64,000 nt of DNA from JAHEEL01 sp963700375 (GTDB lineage Bacteria; Actinomycetota; Acidimicrobiia; Spongiisociales; UBA5794), in assembly GCA_963700375.1 (NCBI GenBank), contig CAVOXF010000007.1, positions 1 through 64,000 on the forward strand, given 5' to 3'. Shown piece by piece: positions 35,279 to 44,139 of this stretch; positions within the stretch are counted from its first letter, which is position 1; every line of letters starts with the position of its first letter. The notes under the pieces were generated by a model. It saw only the letters and a list, made by a program, of their open reading frames with translations. It searched no databases and was not told the DNA's origin. The translations under genes and the position numbers were made by a program.

Positions 35279-36390
35279 GCTGCCTGTGCCTCCGGCTCGG
35301 CCTTCGCCTCACCGGCGATGGGGTCGGGACGGTGAATCCGGTTCGAGATCAGGAACTCGCCTGCGACGGCGAAGATCAGAATCGCGCCTTGAAGGATCTT
35401 GACCGTTGCCGAGGGCACGCCAATCGACTGGAGCGCCGGACCGGCGTTGTTCAGCGCACCCATCAGGATGGCGACCGGGATGATGGCGATCGGGTTCAGA
35501 CGAGCGAGCGCGGCGACGATGATCCCCGTGAATCCCAGTCCGAGGTCGAGGGACCGTGGATCCATCTTGCCGAGAATCCCCGCCACGAGGATCGAACCCG
35601 CGAGACCGGCGGCGGCTCCGGAGGCGAGGAAGGTCCCGAGCACCTTCTTCGGCACCTTGATGCCCGCATACCGGGCGGTGTCGAACGAGTCTCCGACGAT
35701 TCGATACTCGAATCCGCTCCTCGTCTTGCTGATCACGAACCAGGCGATCACCGCTACGCCAATGGCGATGAAAAGACCCCAGTCGAGGCGATGGAAGAAT
35801 TCGGGTATGCGTCCGCTCTCGATGATCGGCCGCCCCTGGGGGAACTGTGTTGCTTCCGGATCGCGCCACGGACTCGAACTCCCCAGAACGAGGTACTGCA
35901 TGAGGTTGAGCGCGATGAAGTTCAACATCAGCGTCGTGATGATCTCGTTGGTTCCGAGGTACACCCTCGGAACGGCGGCCAGCGAGGCCCAGAATGCCCC
36001 ACCGATCGCACCGGCGATGACCACCGCAACAATCGCGATGACCTGAGGTGTCGACTCGGACAGCCAGATCCCGACGCCTGCCGCAACGATGGCGCCGAAG
36101 ATGAGCTGACCCTCACCCCCGATGTTCCAGACCAGCATCTTGAAGGCAATGGCAGCGGCGACACCGGTCAGGATGAGCGGCGTCGCGGAAACGAGCGTCT
36201 CGGCGAAGCCACGTCCAGAGCCAAACGCCGCATCGGCCATCTTCTGGTACACCTCGACCCAGTCGTTCCCCGTGACGGCGAGGAACACCGCCCCGATGAT
36301 CATCGCGGCGATCACCGAGCCTATGGGAATCAGGAGCTTGAGCCACCAGGGGGCGAGGCCGCGTGGTTCAACGATGAAGCGGCGGCTCAT
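35275..36390 (-). CDS. BMP-type ABC transporter permease (nucleoside), first subunit
   Basis: This is a 371-residue permease. Family features include ATPLILTGVAAAIAFKMLVW, NIGGEGQLIFGAIVAAGVG, LGTNEIITTLMLNFIALNLM and the coupling loop YRIVGDSFDTARYAGIKVPK. Eight or more membrane segments are present and the C-terminus is cytoplasmic and acidic. The start overlaps the ATPase stop (36387-36390) and the stop overlaps the second permease, so three transporter genes are translationally coupled. Confidence 0.88.
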   Translation of the reverse strand: MSRRFIVEPRGLAPWWLKLLIPIGSVIAAMIIGAVFLAVTGNDWVEVYQKMADAAFGSGRGFAETLVSATPLILTGVAAAIAFKMLVWNIGGEGQLIFGAIVAAGVGIWLSESTPQVIAIVAVVIAGAIGGAFWASLAAVPRVYLGTNEIITTLMLNFIALNLMQYLVLGSSSPWRDPEATQFPQGRPIIESGRIPEFFHRLDWGLFIAIGVAVIAWFVISKTRSGFEYRIVGDSFDTARYAGIKVPKKVLGTFLASGAAAGLAGSILVAGILGKMDPRSLDLGLGFTGIIVAALARLNPIAIIPVAILMGALNNAGPALQSIGVPSATVKILQGAILIFAVAGEFLISNRIHRPDPIAGEAKAEPEAQAA

Positions 36391-37928
36391 GCCGACTTCT
36401 CCTCGCCGTGACCCGACATGAGCAATCCGAGGTTCTCAGCGGTGGCGTCGGCCGCCGGCATCTCGCCGACGATCTTCCCCTCGTAGATGACCAGCAGGCG
36501 GTCCGACAACGCAAGCAACTCATCGAGATCCTCAGATATCAGCAGCACGCCGATACCTCGATCTCGCTCCGCGAGAATCTCTTCGCGCACCACCGCCGTC
36601 GCACCGACATCGAGGCCCCGGGTCGGCGATCGAGCGATCAGAACGCAGTGGTCCTGCGTGACCTCACGGGCGATCAGCGCTTTCTGGAGGTTCCCACCCG
36701 ACAGGAGCCGGATCGGCAGTCCGGAACGAACGCCCCGAATGTCGAATCCCTTGATGAGCTCAGCACCTTTGGTCTTGAATGCCTTGGGTGAGAGCATGGG
36801 GCCATTCGAGTATGGCGGCTCACGGAACTGCTTGAGCGCAAGGTTGTCGTCGGTGTCGAGCCCGGGTGCGAGGCCCATCCCGAGGCGGTTCTGCGGAACG
36901 TATGCGATGCCGGCCTTGATCGACTTGAGGACGCTCGTCCCGGTGATGTCGTTCCCCGACAGATGGACGGATCCGCCCGCGACCTTCATGAGGCCGACGA
37001 TCCCCTGGGCGAGTTCGCGCTGGCCGTTTCCGGAGACACCGGCGATTCCCACGACCTCGCCTGCGTTGACGGTGATCGAGAGTCCGTCGACCGCATTCAG
37101 GCCCCGATCGTCCACGACCGTCAGGTTGTCGACGACCAAGACGGGTTCCCCGATCGACTCGTTCGGCGCCCGCGTCGGGAGTACGAGGTCTTTGCCGACC
37201 ATCATCCGAGCGAGGTCCCGTGGTTCGGCATCCACCGTGTTGACCCTGCCAACGACCCGACCCTCTCGCAGGACCGTCACGCGGTCGGAGACCTGCTTCA
37301 CCTCGTGGAGCTTGTGTGAGACGAAGATCAGGGAGCGGCCTTCGTCAGCGAGGGTACGCATGGCCCGGAACAACGCTTGTCCCTCCTGCGGGGTGAGCAC
37401 CGCCGTCGGCTCGTCGAGGATCAGAATGCGGACATCGCGGTAGAGCAGCTTGAGGATCTCGACCCGCTGCTGCTGGCCGACCGAAAGCTGCCAGATGCGA
37501 GCCGTTGGATCGACGGGGAAGTCATAGCGCTCCCCGAGTTCACGGGCTTCGGCTTCGAGTTCGCCCTGCGACAGACGCAACCCGACCTCGGGATTCCCAA
37601 GAGCGAGGTTTTCGGCCACCGTGAGGTTCGATACGAGCCGGAAGTGCTGGTACACCATTCCGATGCCGGCGGCGAGTGCGTGCTTGGGAGACTTCAGGAC
37701 GATCGGTTTGCCGTCCATGAGCATCTCCCCCGAGTCCGGTCGGTAGAGACCCGCCATGACCGAACAGAGAGTCGACTTGCCGGCACCGTTCTCACCGAGG
37801 AGCGTATGAACCTCACCGCGGGCGAGGCTGAAATCGACATCGGCGTTGGCGAGAACCCCGTAGAACGACTTGTCGATATTGCGAAGCTCAACCGCTGGCG
37901 GGGTGTTGCTCTGATCGGCACTCGGCAT
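36387..37928 (-). CDS. ABC transporter ATP-binding protein, two ATPase domains (BMP-type)
   Basis: This is a 513-residue tandem ATPase. Domain one has Walker A LLGENGAGKSTLCSVMAG, signature LSVGQQQRVEILKLLYR and Walker B RILILDEPTAVLTPQEG. Domain two has a degenerate Walker A AGVSGNGQRELAQGIVGL, signature LSGGNLQKALIAREV and a weak Walker B (VLIARSPTRGLDVGA), as in YufO/NupO and sugar ABC ATPases. It energises import with the two downstream permeases. A partial paralogue lies at the right edge of the window. Confidence 0.92.
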   Translation of the reverse strand: MPSADQSNTPPAVELRNIDKSFYGVLANADVDFSLARGEVHTLLGENGAGKSTLCSVMAGLYRPDSGEMLMDGKPIVLKSPKHALAAGIGMVYQHFRLVSNLTVAENLALGNPEVGLRLSQGELEAEARELGERYDFPVDPTARIWQLSVGQQQRVEILKLLYRDVRILILDEPTAVLTPQEGQALFRAMRTLADEGRSLIFVSHKLHEVKQVSDRVTVLREGRVVGRVNTVDAEPRDLARMMVGKDLVLPTRAPNESIGEPVLVVDNLTVVDDRGLNAVDGLSITVNAGEVVGIAGVSGNGQRELAQGIVGLMKVAGGSVHLSGNDITGTSVLKSIKAGIAYVPQNRLGMGLAPGLDTDDNLALKQFREPPYSNGPMLSPKAFKTKGAELIKGFDIRGVRSGLPIRLLSGGNLQKALIAREVTQDHCVLIARSPTRGLDVGATAVVREEILAERDRGIGVLLISEDLDELLALSDRLLVIYEGKIVGEMPAADATAENLGLLMSGHGEEKSA

Positions 37929-37968
37929 GCCTGCATCCTAGCCAGACAATATCCGGCCCTCGCAACGT

Positions 37969-37998
37969 ACGAGGGCCCCGCAGATGCGGGGCCCTCGT
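37969..37998 (-). terminator. 13-bp hairpin between the binding-protein gene and the ATPase gene
   Basis: ACGAGGGCCCCGC at 37969-37981 pairs perfectly with 37986-37998 around a 4-base loop. In the operon transcript it follows the binding-protein gene and precedes the ATPase gene, and lacks a T tract on that strand. This is the place where a hairpin commonly leaves more transcript of the binding protein than of the membrane components. Confidence 0.7.
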
Positions 37999-38019
37999 TT
38001 CGTCTGGTTGGATTGTCGA

Positions 38020-39147
38020 TCAGCCGGTCGGGCTTCCGATGACTCCCTCAACAAAGTAGTCCATGCTGAAGATGTCTCCGAGCGGTTGCTCGTTTCCGGC
38101 CTGGTTCACGATCGGATCCGGGAGGACCGAGAAGGTCCCGGCGATGATCTCGCCCTTCCGCGTCTCGATGAGTGCCGCCGTCTCGTCGGAGACCGACGGG
38201 CCGAACGGCGCAATGTTGACCATGCCGTCCGCCATGTTGCCGTAGAACGCCTCAGGGGTCCAGGTCCCGGCCTTGACCGCTTCTGCGGTGGCCAGGTAGT
38301 ACGGACCCCAATCCCACACCGCAGCCGTGAGCCAGCCGTTCGGAGCAAACTCGGACATGTCGGTGTTGTATCCGACCCAGCCTGCGCCCGCGGCTTCGGC
38401 CGCCTGGCCCGGTGCCGACGAGTCCTGGTGCATGGCGATCACGTCGACACCTGAGTCGAGCAGTGCCTGCGCGGCGTCACCCTCGGTCGGCGGATCGAAC
38501 CATGTGGAGGTCCAAACGACCTGCACCGTGGCCTCGGGGTTGACTTCCCGAGCGCCGAGCGTGAACGCATTGATGCCGCGGAGCACCTCGGGAATCGGGA
38601 ACGCTGCAACGTAGCCGATCTTGCCGGTCTCGGAGCGGGCACCGGCGGCCATGCCGGACAGGTAGCGACCCTCTTCCGCGGCGCCGAAGTAGTTGCCCAT
38701 GTTGTCCGAAGTCTTGTATCCGGTCGCATGCATGAACGCAACGTCCGGGAAGTTCGCGGCCGCAGCAAGCATCGGGTCCATGTAGCCGAACGACGTGCCG
38801 AAGATCAGCATGTTGCCGTCGGCGGCAAGGTCCTCGAACACACGTTGCGAATCAGGACCTTCGGGAATGCTCTCGAGCGTCGTGATCTCCACGCCGGGCA
38901 TGTTCGCCGCGAGGTACTGGGCGCCCTGATCGTGGGCCCAGGACCATCCCTTGTCTGCCGTCGGTCCGACGTGCACGAAGGCGACCTTGAAAGCTTCAGC
39001 CTCTTCCGCAGCCGTCGTCGTGGTCTCGTCGCCGCCTGCCGCTGTCGTGGTCGTCTCGTCGCCGCCATCGTCGCTGCTGCATGCTGCCGCTACGAGCGCG
39101 AGCACCATCATCAGCGCGACCATCAACGTCCATCTCTTCCGAGCCAT
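38020..39147 (-). CDS. BMP family ABC transporter substrate-binding lipoprotein
   Basis: This 375-residue protein has a lipoprotein signal (LMMVLALVAAACSSDD, lipid on the Cys) and a Thr/Ala-rich linker, followed by the BMP/PnrA fold: FKVAFVHVGPTADKGWSWAH, DGNMLIFGTSFGYMDPMLAA, VAFMHATGYKTSDNMGNYFG and GVDVIAMHQDSSAPGQAAEA. BMP proteins bind purine nucleosides in characterised cases. It is the first gene of the operon with the ATPase, two permeases and surE. The 180-bp gap 39148-39327 upstream holds the presumed promoter and a hairpin ATCGCCG/CGGCGAT near 39185-39205. Confidence 0.92.
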   Translation of the reverse strand: MARKRWTLMVALMMVLALVAAACSSDDGGDETTTTAAGGDETTTTAAEEAEAFKVAFVHVGPTADKGWSWAHDQGAQYLAANMPGVEITTLESIPEGPDSQRVFEDLAADGNMLIFGTSFGYMDPMLAAAANFPDVAFMHATGYKTSDNMGNYFGAAEEGRYLSGMAAGARSETGKIGYVAAFPIPEVLRGINAFTLGAREVNPEATVQVVWTSTWFDPPTEGDAAQALLDSGVDVIAMHQDSSAPGQAAEAAGAGWVGYNTDMSEFAPNGWLTAAVWDWGPYYLATAEAVKAGTWTPEAFYGNMADGMVNIAPFGPSVSDETAALIETRKGEIIAGTFSVLPDPIVNQAGNEQPLGDIFSMDYFVEGVIGSPTG

Positions 39148-39327
39148 GGGCTCTCCCTTCGATCTTCCTTGTGTCGATTTCCGGATCGCCGCTGCGCGCG
39201 GCGATTCGTATAGAGGACTCTAGATGGAATGGGGATCAGCGTGCGCAACAGCGGCGGCGACGTGCCTGTGGGTGAGGGAGCCACCGGCGGTGACACGTCC
39301 AACTGTTGAGTCCGGCGCCGCGGGAGC

Positions 39328-40353
39328 TCAGTCGACCGAGTGGTTGCGCCGAAACGCGACGAGCTCCGCGACGATCGAAACCGCGATCTCCTCCGGAGTG
39401 AGCGCCCCAATTCCGAGTCCGACCGGACCGTGCAGACGTTCTGCCTGTTCCTCGCTCATCCCGGCCTGCACAAGGCGATTCTTGCGGGCGGCGTGGTTTC
39501 GTCGGCTCCCGAGAACTCCGATGTAACACGTGCCCGCCTCGGCGAGGAGCGGGAGCAGGACGTCTTCGACCTCCTCGTTGTGTGCGAGACAGACGGCGTA
39601 GGTGCGGTCATCCGGCGCGACGAGCGGCACGATGTCGGCCGGCCAGCCGACGAGCACGTCCACGGCGTCGGGATACTGGTCGGATTCGGCGAGGCCGGGC
39701 CGGTGGTCGGCAACGATGACCCGAAAGCCGATGGCGCTTGCGGCGGAGCAAAGCGCCTGAGCGGTGTGGCCCGCCCCGTAGATGAGCAGCCTCGGCGGCG
39801 AGAGCACGGGTTCGAGGTACACCCGGGATGCTCCGATGTCGACGGCGCGGGCCTTCTCCCCAGCAATCGTGGCTTCGATGTCCGCTGCCAGTTCATCCGT
39901 CAGCGCGGCCGGGATGGTGCCGGAGATGAGCCCCTTCCCCCGGTCGAAGAGCGCATGGGAGCCCTCGCCCGGTCCGGCAATCACCGTGGCCATCACACCG
40001 GTGAAGTCTGCGCCCGGCACGCCGCCCACCTCGTTGGGCACGCCGGTCCATGGCTCGATGAACACCTCCAAGACCCCGCCGCACGTGAGGCCCAGGCCAA
40101 ACGCATCCTCGTCGCTCAGGCCGTACGACACGAGGCGAGGGGTGCCGGTTTCGAGGACGGCCTCAGCGTGGGCGGCGACATCGGCCTCGACACAGCCGAA
40201 GCTCACCGAACCCGAGGTGCTGCCATCGGACGAGACGAGCAGTCGAGCCTCTGAGCGCCGTGGCACGGACCCGTCCACGCTCACGAGCGTGGCGGCGGCC
40301 ACGGTCCGACCATGTGTCCCCAACCGCCGCGCTTCGTCCAGTGCATGCCTCAT
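39328..40353 (-). CDS. XdhC/CoxI family molybdenum-enzyme maturation protein
   Basis: This is a 341-residue protein with an N-terminal XdhC domain (VSVDGSVPRRSEARLLVSSD, GSVSFGCVEADVAAHAEAVL, GLGLTCGGVLEVFIEP) and a C-terminal Rossmann domain (LLIYGAGHTAQALCSAASAI, ADHRPGLAESDQYPDAVDV, YIGVLGSRRNHAARKNRLVQ). XdhC proteins carry or sulfurate the molybdenum cofactor for xanthine dehydrogenase-type enzymes. ATG 40353 gives MRHALDEARRLG. No molybdenum hydroxylase gene is in the window, but the next genes in the same direction form the nucleoside transporter, consistent with purine catabolism. Confidence 0.9.
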   Translation of the reverse strand: MRHALDEARRLGTHGRTVAAATLVSVDGSVPRRSEARLLVSSDGSTSGSVSFGCVEADVAAHAEAVLETGTPRLVSYGLSDEDAFGLGLTCGGVLEVFIEPWTGVPNEVGGVPGADFTGVMATVIAGPGEGSHALFDRGKGLISGTIPAALTDELAADIEATIAGEKARAVDIGASRVYLEPVLSPPRLLIYGAGHTAQALCSAASAIGFRVIVADHRPGLAESDQYPDAVDVLVGWPADIVPLVAPDDRTYAVCLAHNEEVEDVLLPLLAEAGTCYIGVLGSRRNHAARKNRLVQAGMSEEQAERLHGPVGLGIGALTPEEIAVSIVAELVAFRRNHSVD

Positions 40354-40508
40354 TGCAGATGATCCTACGTCGCCACGGTCGGGTTGGCTGCAACCGGAAC
40401 GAGCCGCGAGATCGCGTGAGCGCATGGCGCACAACGAACAGCGCCCGGGATTGCCGTTGGTAGCATCGCGGGACGCAGCAACAGAGCGGACTCGGGAAGG
40501 ACGCTTCC

Positions 40509-41618
40509 ATGACACAGGTGTTCCGGTACGGGCTGTACGGAGTGGGACGCATCGGCCGGGTACACGGACAGATCGTCAAGGAGCAGGGTCACACCATCGT
40601 CGCGGTCGGGGACGAGGTCCTCGCTGCGGCCCTCGATGCGGCCCGGGTTCTCGACGAGCCGACGATTCCGACGTTCACCGATCCTCGCGAGATGATCGCG
40701 CGGGTGGAACTCGATGCGGTCATCATCTCGTCGCACACGAAGGATCATGCACGCGATGCCGGACCCTTCGTCGATGCGGGAATCCCCGTCTACCTGGAGA
40801 AGCCGCTCACTGCCGAACTGCCCGAGGCCTTCGACTTCGTCGAGGCGGTGGGAACGGACCGGACCCTCATCCAGATCGGGCTGCAACGGCGATTCGACGA
40901 GGCGCTCCTCCACGCAAAGCAGTTGCTGGACGAGGGATTGATCGGCCCGGTCAGGGAGATCCGCTCGATACTCCGCGATCAGTTCCCTCCCCCTCCGACG
41001 TACACGAGCCGCGGGCTCATCATCGACATGGGGATCCACGTTGCTGATGAGGCGCTCTGGCTTCTCGGGGAGTACCCGAGTGAGATCTGGGCTCGGATGT
41101 TCGATGCCAAGCACTACGACAGCCCTGTCGACGAGGGAGGCAATACCGCGTTCGTCGGGTTCACGACGCCGTCCGGCACCATCGGGCGCCTCGACCTGAG
41201 CCGAACCCACGCCTCCGGCTACAACAACGAGACGTACATCATCGGCACCGAGGGCACCATCCACGTTGGCCGTTTCGCCGGCTATCCGGGTCCGATCCCT
41301 GTCGAGCTGTGGACGGCCGCCGGCGAACTCCACCCCGATTCGAAGACGTTCCACATGACATACCTCGAAGGCGACTATGCGGAGTTCCAGCCCCGCTTCC
41401 ACACGGCGTACCAGCGGGCCCATCAGGGATTCCGAGAGGCGGTCGAGACGCACCAACCGTTCCGAGTCACCCAGAACGACGTCCTGAATGCGCAAGTGTT
41501 GGTCGAGGCAGCGCACCGCTCCGCCCTCGACGAAGGCCGATCCTGCCGCTTCGCCCATTCGGACAACGTCGAAGAGTTCCGCCGACTGTCGGTGGAGAAC
41601 GGTCTGCTCGCCCGGTAG
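40509..41618 (+). CDS. Gfo/Idh/MocA family oxidoreductase
   Basis: This is a 369-residue NAD(P)-dependent dehydrogenase. The Rossmann start is RYGLYGVGRIGRVHGQIVKE, the EKP motif is GIPVYLEKPLTAELPEA with the conserved lysine, and the C-terminal domain has IIDMGIHVADEALWLLGEYP with the conserved Asp and His. It resembles inositol 2-dehydrogenases, which oxidise polyols, but the substrate cannot be fixed. It is divergent from xdhC (155-bp gap). A 30-bp palindrome follows 2 bp after the stop. Confidence 0.88.
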   Translation: MTQVFRYGLYGVGRIGRVHGQIVKEQGHTIVAVGDEVLAAALDAARVLDEPTIPTFTDPREMIARVELDAVIISSHTKDHARDAGPFVDAGIPVYLEKPLTAELPEAFDFVEAVGTDRTLIQIGLQRRFDEALLHAKQLLDEGLIGPVREIRSILRDQFPPPPTYTSRGLIIDMGIHVADEALWLLGEYPSEIWARMFDAKHYDSPVDEGGNTAFVGFTTPSGTIGRLDLSRTHASGYNNETYIIGTEGTIHVGRFAGYPGPIPVELWTAAGELHPDSKTFHMTYLEGDYAEFQPRFHTAYQRAHQGFREAVETHQPFRVTQNDVLNAQVLVEAAHRSALDEGRSCRFAHSDNVEEFRRLSVENGLLAR

Positions 41619-41620
41619 CC

Positions 41621-41650
41621 GGTTGGTGTGCCGCGCGCGGCACACCAACC
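41621..41650. terminator. Perfect 30-bp palindrome after the oxidoreductase gene
   Basis: GGTTGGTGTGCCGCG is followed immediately by its exact reverse complement. It lies between the plus-strand oxidoreductase and the minus-strand tRNA and could terminate both. Its last ten bases are also the first bases of the 131-bp direct repeat. Confidence 0.7.
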
Positions 41651-41930
41651 GACACACCGGGAAGAACGCCCCGAGGCAGAAGGAACAACCCCACACGGCA
41701 CGACGTCGAGACCGAACAGGGCTCGACGGAAGTACGCGTCACCGTTCGTGGGCCCGGCAGGACTCGAACCTTCAACGACCGCCGAAACCGCAGCCGGACC
41801 ACACCAACCGACACACCGGGAAGAACGCCCCGAGGCAGAAGAAGCAACCCCACACGGCACGACGTCGAGACCGAACAGGGCTCGACGGAAGTACGCGTCA
41901 CCGTTCGTGGGCCCGGCAGGACTCGAACCT
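41641..41930. repeat. 131-bp direct repeat that includes the tRNA 3' end
   Basis: Copy A is 41641-41771 and copy B is 41800-41930, 159 bp apart, with only two mismatches, both near 41690/41849. The last 23 bases of copy B are the 3' end of the tRNA(CAU) gene, so copy A holds a tRNA fragment (acceptor 3' strand and part of the T arm) with no remaining tRNA body. The 28 bp between copies (41772-41799) are unique. Confidence 0.95.
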
Positions 41931-41981
41931 GCGGCCAAGCGATTATGAGTCGCCTGCTCTAACCAACTGAGCTACGGGCCC
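41908..41981 (-). tRNA. tRNA with anticodon CAU (elongator Met or Ile2)
   Basis: The 74-nt cloverleaf is complete: acceptor GGGCCCG/CGGGCCC, D-arm GCTC/GAGC, anticodon stem GGCGA/TCGCT with loop CTCATAA, T-loop TTCGAGT, discriminator A, no encoded CCA. The anticodon stem and loop resemble tRNA-Ile2 (lysidine-modified) as much as elongator Met, and it lacks initiator features. The amino acid cannot be decided by eye. Confidence 0.93.
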
Positions 41982-42084
41982 TCACGCTCCCGACGGACGC
42001 GAGCGTAGCGAACCGGTCGCGGCAGGCGACCCTCTCGGCGTATCCGGTCGGGTATGGTCGGGGTGTTTGCGAGAAGGGAGCTTC

Positions 42085-42768
42085 ATGAAGATCGATATCG
42101 ACTACCGACCGGCGTTCGCCACCGCCAAAGTGACCCTCGACCCCGGAGAGGACATCGTCGTCGAGGCCGGCGCGATGGTCGCCATGTCCTCGGATCTCGA
42201 ACTCCAGACGAAGGCGCGCGGCGGCCTCCTGAAGTCACTCACCAGGGCGACGCTCGGTGGGGAGAGCTTCTTCCTCAATACGTTCTCCGCCCCGGCATCC
42301 GGTGGAACGATCTACGTGGCTCCGGCGCTCCCCGGTGACATGAAGGTCCTCGAGCTGACCGGCGAGTCGCTCATGGTGCAGAGTGGGAGCTACATAGCGT
42401 CGACGCCGTCTCTGAATGTCGACACGAAATGGAGCGGCGCCAAGACGTTCTTCGCGAGCGAAGGCCTGGTCATGCTGAAGGTCCACGGGACCGGAACGCT
42501 CATCGTTTCCTCGTACGGCGCCATTGAAGAGATCGCCCTCGGTCCGGGAGAGCGCTTCACCTTCGATACGGGTCACCTCGTGACATTCACCGAAGGCATG
42601 GAGTTCAAGGTCCGCAAGGTCGCTGGTTGGAAGAGCACGATCTTCGGGGGCGAGGGCCTCGTGGTCGATCTCACCGGCCCCGGCAAAGCGACCCTGCAGA
42701 CCCGCAGCGAAGATGCTCTGCTGAGTTGGCTGATACCTCACTTGCCATCCAAGAACGCCAGCAACTAG
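42085..42768 (+). CDS. AIM24 family (TIGR00266) protein
   Basis: This is a 227-residue all-beta protein of the AIM24/TRAP-like family: LDPGEDIVVEAGAMVAMSSD, KSLTRATLGGESFFLNTFSA, LTGESLMVQSGSYIASTPSL and VKVHG-like VMLKVHGTGTLIVSSYGAIE. ATG 42085 follows GAAGGGAGCTTC. No enzymatic activity is established for the family. It stands alone between the tRNA and a convergent acetyltransferase. Confidence 0.9.
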   Translation: MKIDIDYRPAFATAKVTLDPGEDIVVEAGAMVAMSSDLELQTKARGGLLKSLTRATLGGESFFLNTFSAPASGGTIYVAPALPGDMKVLELTGESLMVQSGSYIASTPSLNVDTKWSGAKTFFASEGLVMLKVHGTGTLIVSSYGAIEEIALGPGERFTFDTGHLVTFTEGMEFKVRKVAGWKSTIFGGEGLVVDLTGPGKATLQTRSEDALLSWLIPHLPSKNASN

Positions 42769-42941
42769 TGGTCTGTCGCTGAGGTGGTGTCTGGGTATTC
42801 CCGAGGCATCGGCGTCATCCGGCACGGACGCACAACGCAGGCGCAGTCGGGACTGCGTCGATGGCCGGGCAGACACGGCAGGAATCTCTGCGACGGACCA
42901 CGAGCACCGGACGGCCGGGTCGAGACCGGGGATTCACCTCA

Positions 42942-43670
42942 TCAAGTGAGGCGCCGGTACCAGTAGCGATGCGAGACCTCGTACCCCAGCGATCGGTACA
43001 GGGAGATCGCCCGGTCATCGTCCTCGAGCACCTGGAGGAAGGCGGTCGATGCACCCGTGCTTGCGCCGAACCGGTGCAGTGCAGCCATCATCCTGGTGGC
43101 GTGACCCTGCCTTCGATAGGCTGGATCGACGACCACCTCGAATACACCGAGATAGTCGCCCACCGCCACCCCGAGACCCGCGCCGACCGATGAACCCGCC
43201 GCGACCGGACTGACGAACGCTGCAGGACCCGGAACCCTGGCAATCGTGGCGAGCCAGGGACCGATCAGCGATGCCTCGATGCCGAGGGCGTCGATCTCTG
43301 CCGAGATCCAGTCGTCCGTCGCGACGGGCGACTCCGCGACATCGCGAACTGCCTGCCCAGCCTCGATGGAACGGCGCATGACGAGCGTCGATGCTTCGAT
43401 CGAGAGGCCGCGGTCGGCGAGAACGTCGTCGATGTCGGGATCACAGAGGGGATTGATCCGGAACAGCGTCGGGAGCGCACGCACGCGATACCACTCGGTC
43501 ACATCGGCGATACGCCGCTCGAGATCGCCGGGCAACGGACCGGCCGGCACCGCAGAGTTCCTGCGCCGGGAAAAGCCGTCTCCGGCGAAGAGCGTCCACG
43601 CACCCCGCGTTGTCGACTCCGTCGCGGGCCATGCGACCGCCGCCGCTGCTTCGATAGCCGCGACCGTCAT
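42942..43670 (-). CDS. GNAT family N-acetyltransferase
   Basis: This is a 242-residue protein whose C-terminal half is a GNAT fold: VGDYLGVFEVVVDPAYRRQG, HATRMMAALHRFGASTGAST, FLQVLEDDDRAISLYRSLGY. The acetyl-CoA loop is YRRQGHATR. The N-terminal half (LFAGDGFSRRRNSAVPAGPL, TEWYRVRALPTLFRINPLCD) resembles a degenerate second GNAT domain. The substrate is unknown. ATG 43670 overlaps the thioesterase stop by four bases. Confidence 0.87.
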   Translation of the reverse strand: MTVAAIEAAAAVAWPATESTTRGAWTLFAGDGFSRRRNSAVPAGPLPGDLERRIADVTEWYRVRALPTLFRINPLCDPDIDDVLADRGLSIEASTLVMRRSIEAGQAVRDVAESPVATDDWISAEIDALGIEASLIGPWLATIARVPGPAAFVSPVAAGSSVGAGLGVAVGDYLGVFEVVVDPAYRRQGHATRMMAALHRFGASTGASTAFLQVLEDDDRAISLYRSLGYEVSHRYWYRRLT

Positions 43671-44080
43671 GATTCGAAGAGATAGGGGCGGAGACGCTCG
43701 ACCATCGGTTCAGGGAATCGGATAGGCCGCCCCTCGAGGTTGGTGACGGCAGCGCCGAGTTCCTGTTCGACGATCATCTCGCCGTCGCGAATCAGTCGCT
43801 GGCGCCACCGTGACGTGACGCGCTTGAACTCCAGCACCTCGGTCTCGACGACGAGGTCATCGTTCCCCCCGGCCGAACGGAGGAAGCGTGTCGCAATATC
43901 GGTGACGACGATCATCACGCCGTCGTCCATCATCCCCTGGAGCGTCAATCCGGCCTCGCGCAGCAGTTCGATGCGGGCCGCCTCGAAGTACTGGATGTAG
44001 ACGGCATGGTTGACATGGCGGTACGGGTCGAGTTCGTAGAAGCGGACGCGGATCGGGAATCGGTGTTTCACGGCCACCAA
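43667..44080 (-). CDS. Hotdog-fold acyl-CoA thioesterase (4HBT type)
   Basis: This is a 137-residue single hotdog domain. The family opening with catalytic Asp is RVRFYELDPYRHVNHAVYIQ, followed by YFEAARIELLREAGL. The later strands are ATRFLRSAGGNDDLVVETEV and RLIRDGEMIVEQELGAAVTN. It would hydrolyse acyl-CoA or 4-hydroxybenzoyl-CoA-type thioesters. It is translationally coupled to the acetyltransferase. Confidence 0.88.
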   Translation of the reverse strand: MVAVKHRFPIRVRFYELDPYRHVNHAVYIQYFEAARIELLREAGLTLQGMMDDGVMIVVTDIATRFLRSAGGNDDLVVETEVLEFKRVTSRWRQRLIRDGEMIVEQELGAAVTNLEGRPIRFPEPMVERLRPYLFES

Positions 44081-44139
44081 GGTACCGGATCAGACCAGCG
44101 GTGCGGGAATCACGGGCCTGCGGTGCGCGATGTCCGGTT

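Noticed and set aside
39148..39327. A purine riboswitch upstream of the BMP operon
   Set aside because: A small hairpin is present, but no three-way-junction pattern or conserved loop sequence was recognised.
40365..41696. A 443-residue minus-strand frame opposite the Gfo/Idh gene
   Set aside because: It is antisense to a conserved oxidoreductase, has no domain, and runs across the palindrome.
41641..41930. Simple integrase attachment repeats at the tRNA(CAU) gene
   Set aside because: The identity extends over 100 bp outside the tRNA, and no integrase or mobile gene lies between or beside the copies.
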